This document shows, one piece after another, positions 24,986-31,924 of a stretch of DNA of 41,462 nucleotides (position 1 is its first letter; each line of letters begins with the position of its first letter). Source of the stretch: Candidatus Falkowbacteria bacterium RIFOXYC2_FULL_36_12 (GTDB lineage Bacteria; Patescibacteriota; Patescibacteriia; UBA11705); the NCBI GenBank assembly GCA_001778235.1, contig MFGJ01000007.1:31116-72577 (forward strand), in the 5' to 3' direction. The position numbers were made by a program, and so were the translations under genes. The notes under the pieces are model-generated. The model saw nothing but the letters and a program-made list of their open reading frames with translations, did not search any database and had not been told where the DNA came from.

Positions 24986-25014
24986 ATATTAACAATAATT
25001 AATAAAAATGTCAA
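24986..25014 (-). promoter_or_regulatory. Promoter for the 24949 gene
   Basis: Minus strand TTGACA (complement of 25009-25014), 17 bases, TAATAT (complement of 24986-24991). Leader about 30 bases ending in a strong SD. Confidence 0.75.
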
Positions 25015-25109
25015 ATACACTTCGATAATTCGATCACGCACTAGAAACAAGTTTAAGTGCATGGGAAGAAGGCTCAATGCAGGCGAAATTCAGAGTGAAA
25101 AGTGAGTGG

Positions 25110-25290
25110 TGGTTGATTATACCCTGAAATAAATTCAGGGTGACAAGTGAGGGGTAGTGACAAATTTGGAGATCCTGAATTGACATTAGAGGAAGGAATG
25201 GAAAAATTAATTTGATTTTTGAAGAATTATATCCTGAAACAAGTTCAGGATGACAAATTGGGAGATCCTGAAACAAGTTCAGGATGACAA
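25110..25290. repeat. Cluster of CCTGAA...TTCAGG palindromic repeats
   Basis: Palindromes TCCTGAAACAAGTTCAGGA at 25232-25250 and 25266-25284, a diverged copy CCCTGAAATAAATTCAGGG at 25122-25140 and a half copy TCCTGAATT near 25173. Each full copy continues TGACAA. This is, from memory, a widely dispersed family in unrelated bacteria (usually mis-translated as CHPELVSG). The copies fill the gap between the 24949 promoter and the translin gene. Confidence 0.85.
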
Positions 25291-25304
25291 GAGTGTGAGG
25301 TAGG

Positions 25305-25880
25305 CTATTTTTTCTTCATGTTGATATCGTATAGAATGTATTCAATTTTATTCAAATTTTTCTTGGCTTGATCAAATTTTGTACGAAGATAACCGCCAAG
25401 ATTGTATTCAAGCAATAAATGAATTATGTCTGAAATTTCTTCGGCGATTTTTTTTACTTTTTCAAATTCATCCTTGGATGAAAGCAGGACTGCTTGCCGA
25501 TGAAGCTCTCCAGTAAAATCCGATAATCCCCCGACATATTCGTCAGCATGAATATCCACGCCAACAATTTCTCCGACTTCTTCGCCTTTTTGGTAGGCTA
25601 AAAATAATTTTGCTTCGGCAAATTCTTCAACAGCTGAACTCCAGGTCGGCTCATTTCTTAATTTTTGATTTTGCTTAAAATCAATTTCCATTTTCTGAAT
25701 TAGTTGCTGACTTTCGGCTAATTTTTCTTCTGCTTCTACCATGTTATCTCTGTGAAGTGCAAAAATCGCCTGTTTGGCCAAATGCTGGGCTTGAGCTGAC
25801 TGCCCGATAATTATTCGACGAAATTTATCATAATCTGCTTGATTTGAATTAATTTTTCTCCAAAAATCTTTGTTGATCAT
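25305..25880 (-). CDS. Translin-family-like protein
   Basis: 191 residues, all helical. The segment DEYVGGLSDFTGELHRQAVL (about residues 112-131) and the later YNLGGYLRTKFDQAKKNLNK are the translin-family signatures; Glu residues of EEFAEA and GDFTGE-like positions are kept. Translin proteins form rings that bind single-stranded RNA/DNA; bacterial roles are unknown. It lies about 200 bases upstream of nothing obvious in operon, with an AT-rich inverted region between it and mltG. Call is good for family, weak for function. Confidence 0.8.
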   Translation of the reverse strand: MINKDFWRKINSNQADYDKFRRIIIGQSAQAQHLAKQAIFALHRDNMVEAEEKLAESQQLIQKMEIDFKQNQKLRNEPTWSSAVEEFAEAKLFLAYQKGEEVGEIVGVDIHADEYVGGLSDFTGELHRQAVLLSSKDEFEKVKKIAEEISDIIHLLLEYNLGGYLRTKFDQAKKNLNKIEYILYDINMKKK

Positions 25881-25904
25881 AGATGTTGTGATGTGTAATA
25901 CTGA

Positions 25905-26098
25905 AATATTGAAATAATGTAATATTGGGTTATGATCCTATTTTTACATTTTTCAAATAAGTCATTTTTATAAATTTATTAATTCTGTTTTGTAATTCAT
26001 TCCATAATAATAATAATAATAATAATAATATTTCTCGTAGAAGGACGAATCCGTCCTCTGGTTGATATTATTACAATATATCAATATTTCAATCGAGA
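25905..26098. repeat. AT-rich inverted tandem-unit region with (ATA)9 microsatellite
   Basis: Left arm starts GAAATATTGAAATAATG (25905-25925 area); right arm, read in reverse complement, gives GAAATATTGATATATTG (26070-26098). Between them lies a 27-base run of nine ATA repeats (26004-26030) and a short GGACG/CGTCC hairpin (26041-26060). Forward copies of the same octamer pattern occur at 28242 and 29079. The gap separates mltG from the translin-like gene. Confidence 0.65.
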
Positions 26099-27096
26099 TA
26101 TTTATTTCTATTCATAATATGTTCCTCGTGATTTCGGCTGAAGATTATTTCATTGGTTGGGGTTGTAAGGAAAAAATAATATGGAGTTGATTGGGGATAA
26201 ATTACTGCTTTGATTGACTCGATGCTTGGATTGGAAATTGGGGTTGGTGGTAAACCAATTATCTGATAAGTATTATAAGGATTTTCAATAACCGTGTCAT
26301 CAATGCTAGGTCTGGTTGTACCTTTGTTGGTAATATAGTTTACGGTTGCATCTGACTGGAGAGGATAATTATCGCCAATTCTTTTCCAAAAAATATTAGC
26401 CACAATTTGCCTGTTTTCATAACCAAACATTTCTTTTTCCACAATACTAGCCAGGGTTAGAATATGATAAAAATCTTTTTTTTGTGCTTTTACCTCCGCT
26501 AGTAAGTCACTCGTAACCTTGTATTCAAAATTATCCAGCATTTTACGAACAACTTCTTCAGGAGTTGAGTCTACATATACTTTATATGTGTCAGGATAAA
26601 GAAACCCTTCGAGACTGGCTGATTTAGGCTTGTATTTCAAAATTTCATAATCCAGATTTGGTGTATCTTCTACAATCTTGAGAAAATCAGTTGCTTTGAA
26701 AAGTTCTTTTGATTCAAGGTATTCGGCAATCTCTTCCTTTTTCCAACCTTCAAGAATTGTAATTGAAATTTCCTGTCTAACTTCTTTGCCGGCAGTTAAA
26801 ATACTGATTATTTTCTTCAAACTCATATCAGTTGAAAGATGATATTCACCTGGTTTGAAATTTTTACGAGCACCAGAAAGAACAACGAAAATTTTTGCAG
26901 TGAAATCTTTGCTCGAAAAACCTTGTTTTTTCAAACTATCAATAATTTGGGTGACGCCTTGACCTTCTTCAATAACAAATGTTTTAGACCCAAATGGATT
27001 ATTGTTTGGACTCTCAACTAAAATATTGAGTCCAACCCAGAAAAGAAAAGTCAACCCAATAATCGCGATAATAGAATTTAGAACTTTTTTTGTCAT
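26089..27096 (-). CDS. mltG: Endolytic murein transglycosylase MltG
   Basis: 335 residues with one N-terminal membrane anchor (about 7-25) and a periplasm-facing LysM-like then catalytic part. Signatures: ASLEGFLYPDTYKVY, LTLASIVEKEMFGYENR (catalytic Glu of ASIVEKE), YPLQSDATVNY, YNTYQIIGLPPTPISNPS and YYFFLTTPTNEI. The enzyme cuts nascent glycan strands and sets their length. Overlaps manC by four bases (ATGA), so translation is coupled. Firm call. Confidence 0.95.
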   Translation of the reverse strand: MTKKVLNSIIAIIGLTFLFWVGLNILVESPNNNPFGSKTFVIEEGQGVTQIIDSLKKQGFSSKDFTAKIFVVLSGARKNFKPGEYHLSTDMSLKKIISILTAGKEVRQEISITILEGWKKEEIAEYLESKELFKATDFLKIVEDTPNLDYEILKYKPKSASLEGFLYPDTYKVYVDSTPEEVVRKMLDNFEYKVTSDLLAEVKAQKKDFYHILTLASIVEKEMFGYENRQIVANIFWKRIGDNYPLQSDATVNYITNKGTTRPSIDDTVIENPYNTYQIIGLPPTPISNPSIESIKAVIYPQSTPYYFFLTTPTNEIIFSRNHEEHIMNRNKYLD

Positions 27097-28172
27097 AAAA
27101 ACTTATTTTGGTTATTTTTTTTTAATCTTTCAACTATTTTTTTTACTTCCTGCGATTTGCTTTTGGGACAGATTAGGAGAACATCTGGCGTATCAATAAT
27201 TGCCAAGTCATTTAGGCCGATGGTTGCTATCAATTTATTTTTTGGGGCGTAGATCAGACAGTCTGATGAATTTTCATGAATATGATTTGCCTTGGCAACA
27301 TTGGCATGATCATCTACTGAATTTTGTTGAGCTTCATAGAGAACATCAAAAGCACCAACATCACTCCAGCCAAAATTTCCTTTGATTATGATTACTTCAC
27401 TTGGATCAATTTTTTCAGTAATGGCATAATCAAAAGAAATTTTTTCCATTTGATTGAAGGCTGAACAAACTAGTTCCTGATTGTTAATTGCCAAAGCTTC
27501 AACAATTTGATGAAGTTTTTCTGAATGAGCTGGGCTATGTTTAGAAAAGGCTTCAAGAATTTTTCGTGGAGTCCACATGTAATAATTGGCATGCCAAAGA
27601 TAGTCGCCTGCTTCTAAATACTGTTTTGCTAATTCAAAAACTGGTTTTTCAGTGTGACCTCTGAATTCATATACTTCTGCGGAGTTATTTTCAAGGCAAT
27701 TTCCAATTCGGGTGTAGCCGAGTACTGTGCTGGGAAAAGTCGGTTGGATAGCGATGTCAATCATTTTTGAGGTTGAGCGAATTAATTCGTCAGCTTTTTT
27801 TATTGTCTGAATAAATTTGTTGTTATCAAAAATATAGTGGTCTGATGGGATATAGGCGATCGGTTCATCAGGGAATTGATTATAAAGTTTGGCAGCAATA
27901 AAACCCATTGCCGGTGCTGTATCACGCTTTTCTGGTTCTATTATATAATTTTCTAATGGAATTTCCGGCACAAGTTCTCTAGCTTGGGCAACTAAATCCG
28001 GATTCAGACTGACATAGATATCTGTAATTGGAAATTCAGATTTAAAACGATTAACTGTTTGTTCAAACAGTGTTTTTTCACCTACTATTTTGCTAAATTG
28101 TTTTGGCTTACTTTCACGGCTAAGTGGCCATAATCGTGTACCACCGCCACCAGCGAGAATTACGAGTTTCAT
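27093..28172 (-). CDS. manC: Mannose-1-phosphate guanylyltransferase
   Basis: 359 residues: nucleotidyltransferase domain only, without the mannose-6-phosphate isomerase domain of bifunctional ManC. The signature is VILAGGGGTRLWPLSRESKPKQ, with APAMGFIAAKLY, IAYIPSDHYIF, HTEKPVFELAKQYL and NYYMWTPRKIL characteristic for GDP-mannose pyrophosphorylases, and FGWSDVGAFDVLYE later. Makes GDP-mannose for surface polysaccharide. Co-transcribed with mltG. The gene symbol is by family; cpsB would be equally apt. Confidence 0.92.
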   Translation of the reverse strand: MKLVILAGGGGTRLWPLSRESKPKQFSKIVGEKTLFEQTVNRFKSEFPITDIYVSLNPDLVAQARELVPEIPLENYIIEPEKRDTAPAMGFIAAKLYNQFPDEPIAYIPSDHYIFDNNKFIQTIKKADELIRSTSKMIDIAIQPTFPSTVLGYTRIGNCLENNSAEVYEFRGHTEKPVFELAKQYLEAGDYLWHANYYMWTPRKILEAFSKHSPAHSEKLHQIVEALAINNQELVCSAFNQMEKISFDYAITEKIDPSEVIIIKGNFGWSDVGAFDVLYEAQQNSVDDHANVAKANHIHENSSDCLIYAPKNKLIATIGLNDLAIIDTPDVLLICPKSKSQEVKKIVERLKKNNQNKFL

Positions 28173-28504
28173 GGGATTACTAATTACGAATAACTATGAA
28201 TCTACCACTGCTAGTATTATCTTAATTTAAGCATAAATAATGAAATATTGAAATAGTGTAATAGTGAAATATGGTCGAAAATATGTGAAAAACATTTTTC
28301 CGTGAGGAGTCTGCAAGAACGACATAACAGTCTCTGACACCTCGAATTTATTTACCTAATTTTAGTATAAAAATCAAGTGCATTATTGACTTTTTATCGA
28401 ATATATGCTATAATTATAAGAAGTACCTAGACAACTGAACGGCCGCTTTAGGCGGACATGCACCCCACAGCATTGGAGCTTTAGGCTCCAGGAGGGTAAT
28501 TATC
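28173..28504. other. 332-base gap: octamer repeats, promoter and leader hairpins
   Basis: From the left: spacer; tandem octamers of the GAAATATT family (28242-28273); about 110 bases of no recognisable content (28274-28385); promoter (28386-28414); leader with two hairpins that share the loop TTTAG: CCGC/GCGG (28443-28446, 28452-28455) and GGAGC/GCTCC (28475-28479, 28485-28489); then the SD AGGAGGG at 28490-28496. Confidence 0.7.
28386..28414 (+). promoter_or_regulatory. Promoter for the GC-rich gene at 28505
   Basis: TTGACT (28386-28391), 17 bases, TATAAT (28409-28414) with extended -10 TGCTATAAT. The TTTTAGTATAA element upstream and the GAATAT-TGC spacer end match the 22254 promoter, so this promoter is native in style although the gene it drives is not. 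Confidence 0.8.
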
Positions 28505-28984
28505 ATGACGACGAGCTACGACTACTACTTCGCCAACATCCGAAAAGAGGGCGAGAAGTTCTTCGAGAACTATGGTCCCGAGGAGCACATGAGCCTCAAG
28601 GAAAGCATCCTTAGGGAGACATCGGAACAAGGATCAGAAGGGGCTCTGAACGCACTCCAGCTCAAGGTGCTGGAGGTGCTCACGAGCTTCGCGAAGATGA
28701 TCTTGTTCGGCTGGCTGACCGAGGTGAACATCAGCGCCCCGGCCAAGATCGAGAACGAGTACTTCGTCTCGGTCGAGTTCAAGCTCCGCAACCGCGAGAA
28801 AAGCAACTTCGCCAGGATCTACCTGGTAGAGAGGTGGCAAAACACCTTCTACGCGCAGGCCATCGTGGCCGAGATCCCCACCCACCCCGAGACCCAGGTG
28901 TTCAAGCTCCTCGTCCATGACAAGGGGAGCGACGAGTTCACCTTCCGCGCGCTCGAGCACACGGATCGGAAGTGGAGCTTCTAG
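28505..28984 (+). CDS. GC-rich orphan protein, 159 residues
   Basis: MTTSYDYYFANIRKEGEKFF... Soluble; helical N-terminal half (LNALQLKVLEVLTSFAKM), then beta strands (YFVSVEFKLRN, ARIYLVERWQNTFYAQAIVA, TQVFKLLVHD). No recognised family. By direct count only about 19 of 159 sense codons end in A or T (about 88% GC at third positions), against mostly A/T-ending codons in all neighbours. Strong SD (AGGAGGG, eight bases before ATG) directly after a GGAGC/GCTCC leader hairpin; a similar GGAGC-TTCTA-GCTCC hairpin overlaps the stop codon. Native-style promoter. Recent transfer from a high-GC source, or selection for GC-ending codons, are the alternatives. An antisense open frame is a by-product of the codon bias. 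Confidence 0.75.
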   Translation: MTTSYDYYFANIRKEGEKFFENYGPEEHMSLKESILRETSEQGSEGALNALQLKVLEVLTSFAKMILFGWLTEVNISAPAKIENEYFVSVEFKLRNREKSNFARIYLVERWQNTFYAQAIVAEIPTHPETQVFKLLVHDKGSDEFTFRALEHTDRKWSF

Positions 28985-29078
28985 CTCCGGTCCGCGCACC
29001 CACAACGAGACAAGCCTGTCTCAAATCACACGAACAAATAAAAGTTGATTATGCAATGCATGGTCAGCTTTTCAGTTT

Positions 29079-29160
29079 AAATAATGAAAGATTGAAATAT
29101 TGTGAAATAAAATTGGAAATAGATGGAAATACAGTTGTAAATAAATTGAAATATGTTGTA
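29079..29160. repeat. AT-rich octamer-like repeat tract
   Basis: Loose tandem units of GAAAGATT, GAAATATT, GGAAATAG, GTAAATAA and GAAATATG type between the GC-rich gene and the next promoter, same family as 25905 and 28242. No ORF worth calling. Confidence 0.5.
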
Positions 29161-29171
29161 AATAACCTTGA

Positions 29172-29200
29172 TTGACATTTTGATAAAAACCGATTAAAAT
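29172..29200 (+). promoter_or_regulatory. Promoter for the 29241 gene
   Basis: TTGACA (29172-29177), 17 bases, TAAAAT (29195-29200). The SD AGGAGGG (29227-29233) is seven bases before the ATG at 29241. Confidence 0.7.
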
Positions 29201-29240
29201 AAAGTCTTAATTGTTCCTCATACAGCAGGAGGGCGGGAAA

Positions 29241-29666
29241 ATGAGCATTGGATTGTCAATTATCTTGTTAATTTCAATTTTTAGTGCAATCGGTTTCCTG
29301 CTGGCTTGGCACAGATGGAATATTTTTCACCTTTATTCCAAAAATCATCAGGTGGTTTCAAAAGTATTTGAGAATGGGTATGGAGTAGAGACTGAACAAT
29401 GTTTAATCACATTTTGGCCGATTAAGAAAAGTAGACTAAATAAACTACTGTTTCCTCGACCAACTGGTAGCAGACAAAGAATGGTAGATATATCGGGTAA
29501 TTCAAGTTTGAATATTCAAAATTTGTCACAAGCTGTCTACTGTATAATTGTTGGGCTAGCTTTCCCTGTTCTCCTTTGCGTCAACGCATTGGGAATAATC
29601 CCTGCCCTACTTGCCAGATTGATTACAACCGCCATTGAAAGAAATAAAAATTGCAATCTCATTTAA
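29241..29666 (+). CDS. Orphan membrane protein, 141 residues
   Basis: The open frame begins at a TTG at 29211, but the ATG at 29241 is preferred for its strong SD. Two hydrophobic segments: residues about 3-23 (IGLSIILLISIFSAIGFLLA) and about 98-130 (VYCIIVGLAFPVLLCVNALG and following). A basic soluble stretch lies between (KKSRLNKLLFPRPTGSRQR). No family recognised. Own promoter and terminator; converges with uppP. Confidence 0.68.
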   Translation: MSIGLSIILLISIFSAIGFLLAWHRWNIFHLYSKNHQVVSKVFENGYGVETEQCLITFWPIKKSRLNKLLFPRPTGSRQRMVDISGNSSLNIQNLSQAVYCIIVGLAFPVLLCVNALGIIPALLARLITTAIERNKNCNLI

Positions 29667-29682
29667 ATCAATGAGGTTTTTT
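29658..29682 (+). terminator. Terminator of the 29241 gene
   Basis: CTCAT (29658-29662) pairs with ATGAG (29671-29675), followed by a T-run to 29682. The hairpin overlaps the stop codon. Confidence 0.6.
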
Positions 29683-29683
29683 A

Positions 29684-30493
29684 TTATAATAGCGCAATTA
29701 ATAAAATGACTATTCCTAAAATTATCCTGTACCAAGCAAAGACTGAAAGTGAATGTTTTTCAAGAAATTTGAGGAAATATTTTATTATTAAATACCCAAC
29801 AATAAATGCTGTTAGAAAACCGACAAGAAATAAATACTGTTCTGTTTTTTCAAGAGTAAAAATACTAATGTCCAACATTTTTTTTATGCCAGCGCCGAGT
29901 ACAATTGGGATACTTAACAAGAAAGAAAACTTGGCTGCTTCGGAACGCTTTAATTTCAAAACCATTCCTGTTATAATAGTACTGCCGGATCGGGAAACTC
30001 CAGGGATTAAGGCTAATGCTTGGGCACAACCTATGATGATTGCTTCGGGGATTGATAATCCTTCAAAAGAGGCTGTTTTCCTAGACCACTTTTCTACAAT
30101 GAAAATTATAATTGCACCGACAATTAATGAAATAGAAACAACCAACAGACTTCTGAAATATAGTTCAATGTAATAATCGAGGAAATATCCAGCGAGGACC
30201 GCTGGGACTGTGGCAACCAGAAGATTTAAAACTGTTTTTTGTTCATCATTACCAAGGTTAAAGCTACGAAACATTTGCAAGAATGCTAGAAAATATTTCT
30301 TTAAATCTTGTCTGAAAAAAATTATCAGGGCCAAAACCGTACCTAGATGAAGAGCAATGTCAAAGCTTAGAGCATTAATTTGATTAAGAGGTAGAATCTG
30401 GTGTAAAATAACTAAGTGACCTGAACTTGAGACTGGCCAGAACTCTGTGACCGCCTGAACAATTGCTAAAATTATAGCGTACAAAAAATACAT
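29684..30493 (-). CDS. uppP: Undecaprenyl-diphosphatase
   Basis: 269 residues, about eight membrane segments. Signatures: AIVQAVTEFWPVSSSGHL (Glu and the SSSGH of the active site), ALSFDIALHLGTVLALIIF and the second Arg-containing ALIPGVSRSGSTII. Recycles undecaprenyl pyrophosphate for cell-wall synthesis; same metabolic theme as mltG and manC. The EGxTEF position reads QAVTEFWP, within family range. Divergent from the DUF212 gene with a 27-base gap. Firm call. Confidence 0.94.
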   Translation of the reverse strand: MYFLYAIILAIVQAVTEFWPVSSSGHLVILHQILPLNQINALSFDIALHLGTVLALIIFFRQDLKKYFLAFLQMFRSFNLGNDEQKTVLNLLVATVPAVLAGYFLDYYIELYFRSLLVVSISLIVGAIIIFIVEKWSRKTASFEGLSIPEAIIIGCAQALALIPGVSRSGSTIITGMVLKLKRSEAAKFSFLLSIPIVLGAGIKKMLDISIFTLEKTEQYLFLVGFLTAFIVGYLIIKYFLKFLEKHSLSVFAWYRIILGIVILLIALL

Positions 30494-30520
30494 ACTTATA
30501 TTTATTTAATTTTGAAAACT

Positions 30521-30952
30521 ATGATGTATTATTTATTAATTATCCCAATTTTATCAGCCATCATCGCACAAATCATGAAAATGATAATTGATGCGCTGAA
30601 AAAACAGTTCTCGTGGAATGACTTGAATAGCTACGGTGGTATGCCATCATCACATTCAGCCATGGTAGCATCCCTAGCTTCGGCTGTTGGCTATTTTGAA
30701 GGTTGGGACTCGGCAACTTTTGCGATATGCATTGTGCTAGCTTTAATTGTAATCCGTGATGCCGGAGGATTCAGAAGACAAATTGGTTTCCAAGCCAAAA
30801 CTATAAATCAACACATTGCTCAAATTTCGTCTGAACAAAGTTCTGAATTTGAACATTTACGAGAACGAATGGGTCATTCACCTCTAGAGATTTTGGTCGG
30901 AATTGTCCTTGGTGTCTTGATCACAACAATTTTTATACTATATATTGTTTAA
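30521..30952 (+). CDS. Divergent PAP2/DUF212 (YuiD-like) membrane protein
   Basis: 143 residues from the ATG at 30521; an upstream TTG adds three residues. Signatures: YGGMPSSHSAMVASL (PSSHSA as in acid phosphatase/vanadium haloperoxidase folds), VIRDAGGFRRQIGFQAK and RMGHSPLEILVGIVLGVL. Three to four membrane segments. The family probably acts on lipid or polyprenyl phosphates; its neighbour uppP fits that. Exact substrate unknown. Its stop abuts the stop of mutM. Confidence 0.88.
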   Translation: MMYYLLIIPILSAIIAQIMKMIIDALKKQFSWNDLNSYGGMPSSHSAMVASLASAVGYFEGWDSATFAICIVLALIVIRDAGGFRRQIGFQAKTINQHIAQISSEQSSEFEHLRERMGHSPLEILVGIVLGVLITTIFILYIV

Positions 30953-31822
30953 TTACTTCTGACAATTTGGACAAAAGCTGGTCCCTCTGCCGACCAGTTT
31001 TATTTTTTTTATTTCAGTTTGACCACATCTTAGACACGGCTCACCGGCTCGACCATAAACTCTTAGGAATTGAGCATAACTGCCTCTTTGTCCACTGCCA
31101 TCAACATAGGTATTGACTGATGAACCTCTATATTTTATGGCTTTTTTCAAAATTGATTTCAATGATTTACGGATATTTTCTCGATCAATTGATGTTAAGG
31201 TTTGAACTTTTCGCGTGCAAAGAATTCCGGCTTCAAAACAAGCTTCATCAGCGTAAATATTGCCAATACCTGAAATTAAATCTTGTGTTAATAAAAATTT
31301 TTTAATACTCCAGTCTGGACGACGATCCAATAATTTAGTAAACTCAATCATGGTAAACTTGCGGTCAACCGGTTCAATTCCGAATTTCTGCTGTTCAAGC
31401 TCGGCTAACTGGTCATTAACCAATTTTAAATAACCAAATTTGCGGATGTCATTATAATACAGCTTACCATGACGACCAAAATTAAAAAAAACTTTGTTGA
31501 AACGATGAGGTTGGTCAGAAATTTGCTTGATTGGGTGACCAGCCGAAACTGAACCAGTTACAGGATGGACAAAAACAAATTGTCCTGTCATCTTCATGTG
31601 TGCCAGGACCTTTTTATTCTTGCCAAAGTCAAACACAAGCATCTTGCCGGTGCGCGTAATATTTTTCAGCACTCTATTTTCAACAGCCCTGATTAATTCT
31701 TCCATTGATGGCTGTATCTTTTTTGCAAAATCAGCTGATATGTTAATCTCAATAACTTTTTTTCCTTTGACAAATTTATCTAAGTCTCGACGGACTGTTT
31801 CAACCTCTGGTAATTCGGGCAT
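30953..31822 (-). CDS. mutM: Formamidopyrimidine-DNA glycosylase
   Basis: 289 residues. The N-terminal catalytic Pro-Glu is in MPELPEVETVRRDL. The conserved Lys is in VLAHMKMTGQF (about residue 70). Helix-two-turn-helix: LTQDLISGIGNIYADEACFEAG. C-terminal zinc finger: CLRCGQTEIKKIKLVGRGTSFCPNCQK is split as CxxC and CxxC. Removes 8-oxoguanine and Fapy lesions. An AGCRAGTAM inverted element lies directly before the start codon. Firm call. Confidence 0.96.
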   Translation of the reverse strand: MPELPEVETVRRDLDKFVKGKKVIEINISADFAKKIQPSMEELIRAVENRVLKNITRTGKMLVFDFGKNKKVLAHMKMTGQFVFVHPVTGSVSAGHPIKQISDQPHRFNKVFFNFGRHGKLYYNDIRKFGYLKLVNDQLAELEQQKFGIEPVDRKFTMIEFTKLLDRRPDWSIKKFLLTQDLISGIGNIYADEACFEAGILCTRKVQTLTSIDRENIRKSLKSILKKAIKYRGSSVNTYVDGSGQRGSYAQFLRVYGRAGEPCLRCGQTEIKKIKLVGRGTSFCPNCQK

Positions 31823-31825
31823 ATT

Positions 31826-31924
31826 GAAAGCGAGAAAAGCGAGGTCAGTAAATAAAGCAAGTAAAGCTGTGATTTAATTTATGTTGTATTTACTGCACTT
31901 GCTGAACAGGCTGTACTTGCTTAA
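31826..31924. repeat. AGCRAGTAM inverted element, copy C (mutM-gpmI)
   Basis: Left arm units AAGCGAGAA, AAGCGAGGTC, CAGTAAATA, AAGCAAGTAA; right arm reversed units TATTTACTG, CACTTGCTG, TGTACTTGCTT. Longest of the four copies. It fills the gap between the mutM start (31822) and the gpmI stop (31921). Confidence 0.75.

Noticed and set aside
25034-25276. 80-codon minus-strand ORF with CHPELVSG-type phrases
   Set aside because: It is a translation of the palindromic repeats, a common annotation artefact.
28634-29005. Antisense ORF of 123 codons opposite the GC-rich gene
   Set aside because: Long antisense frames are expected opposite a gene with GC-ending codons; no SD or promoter on that strand.
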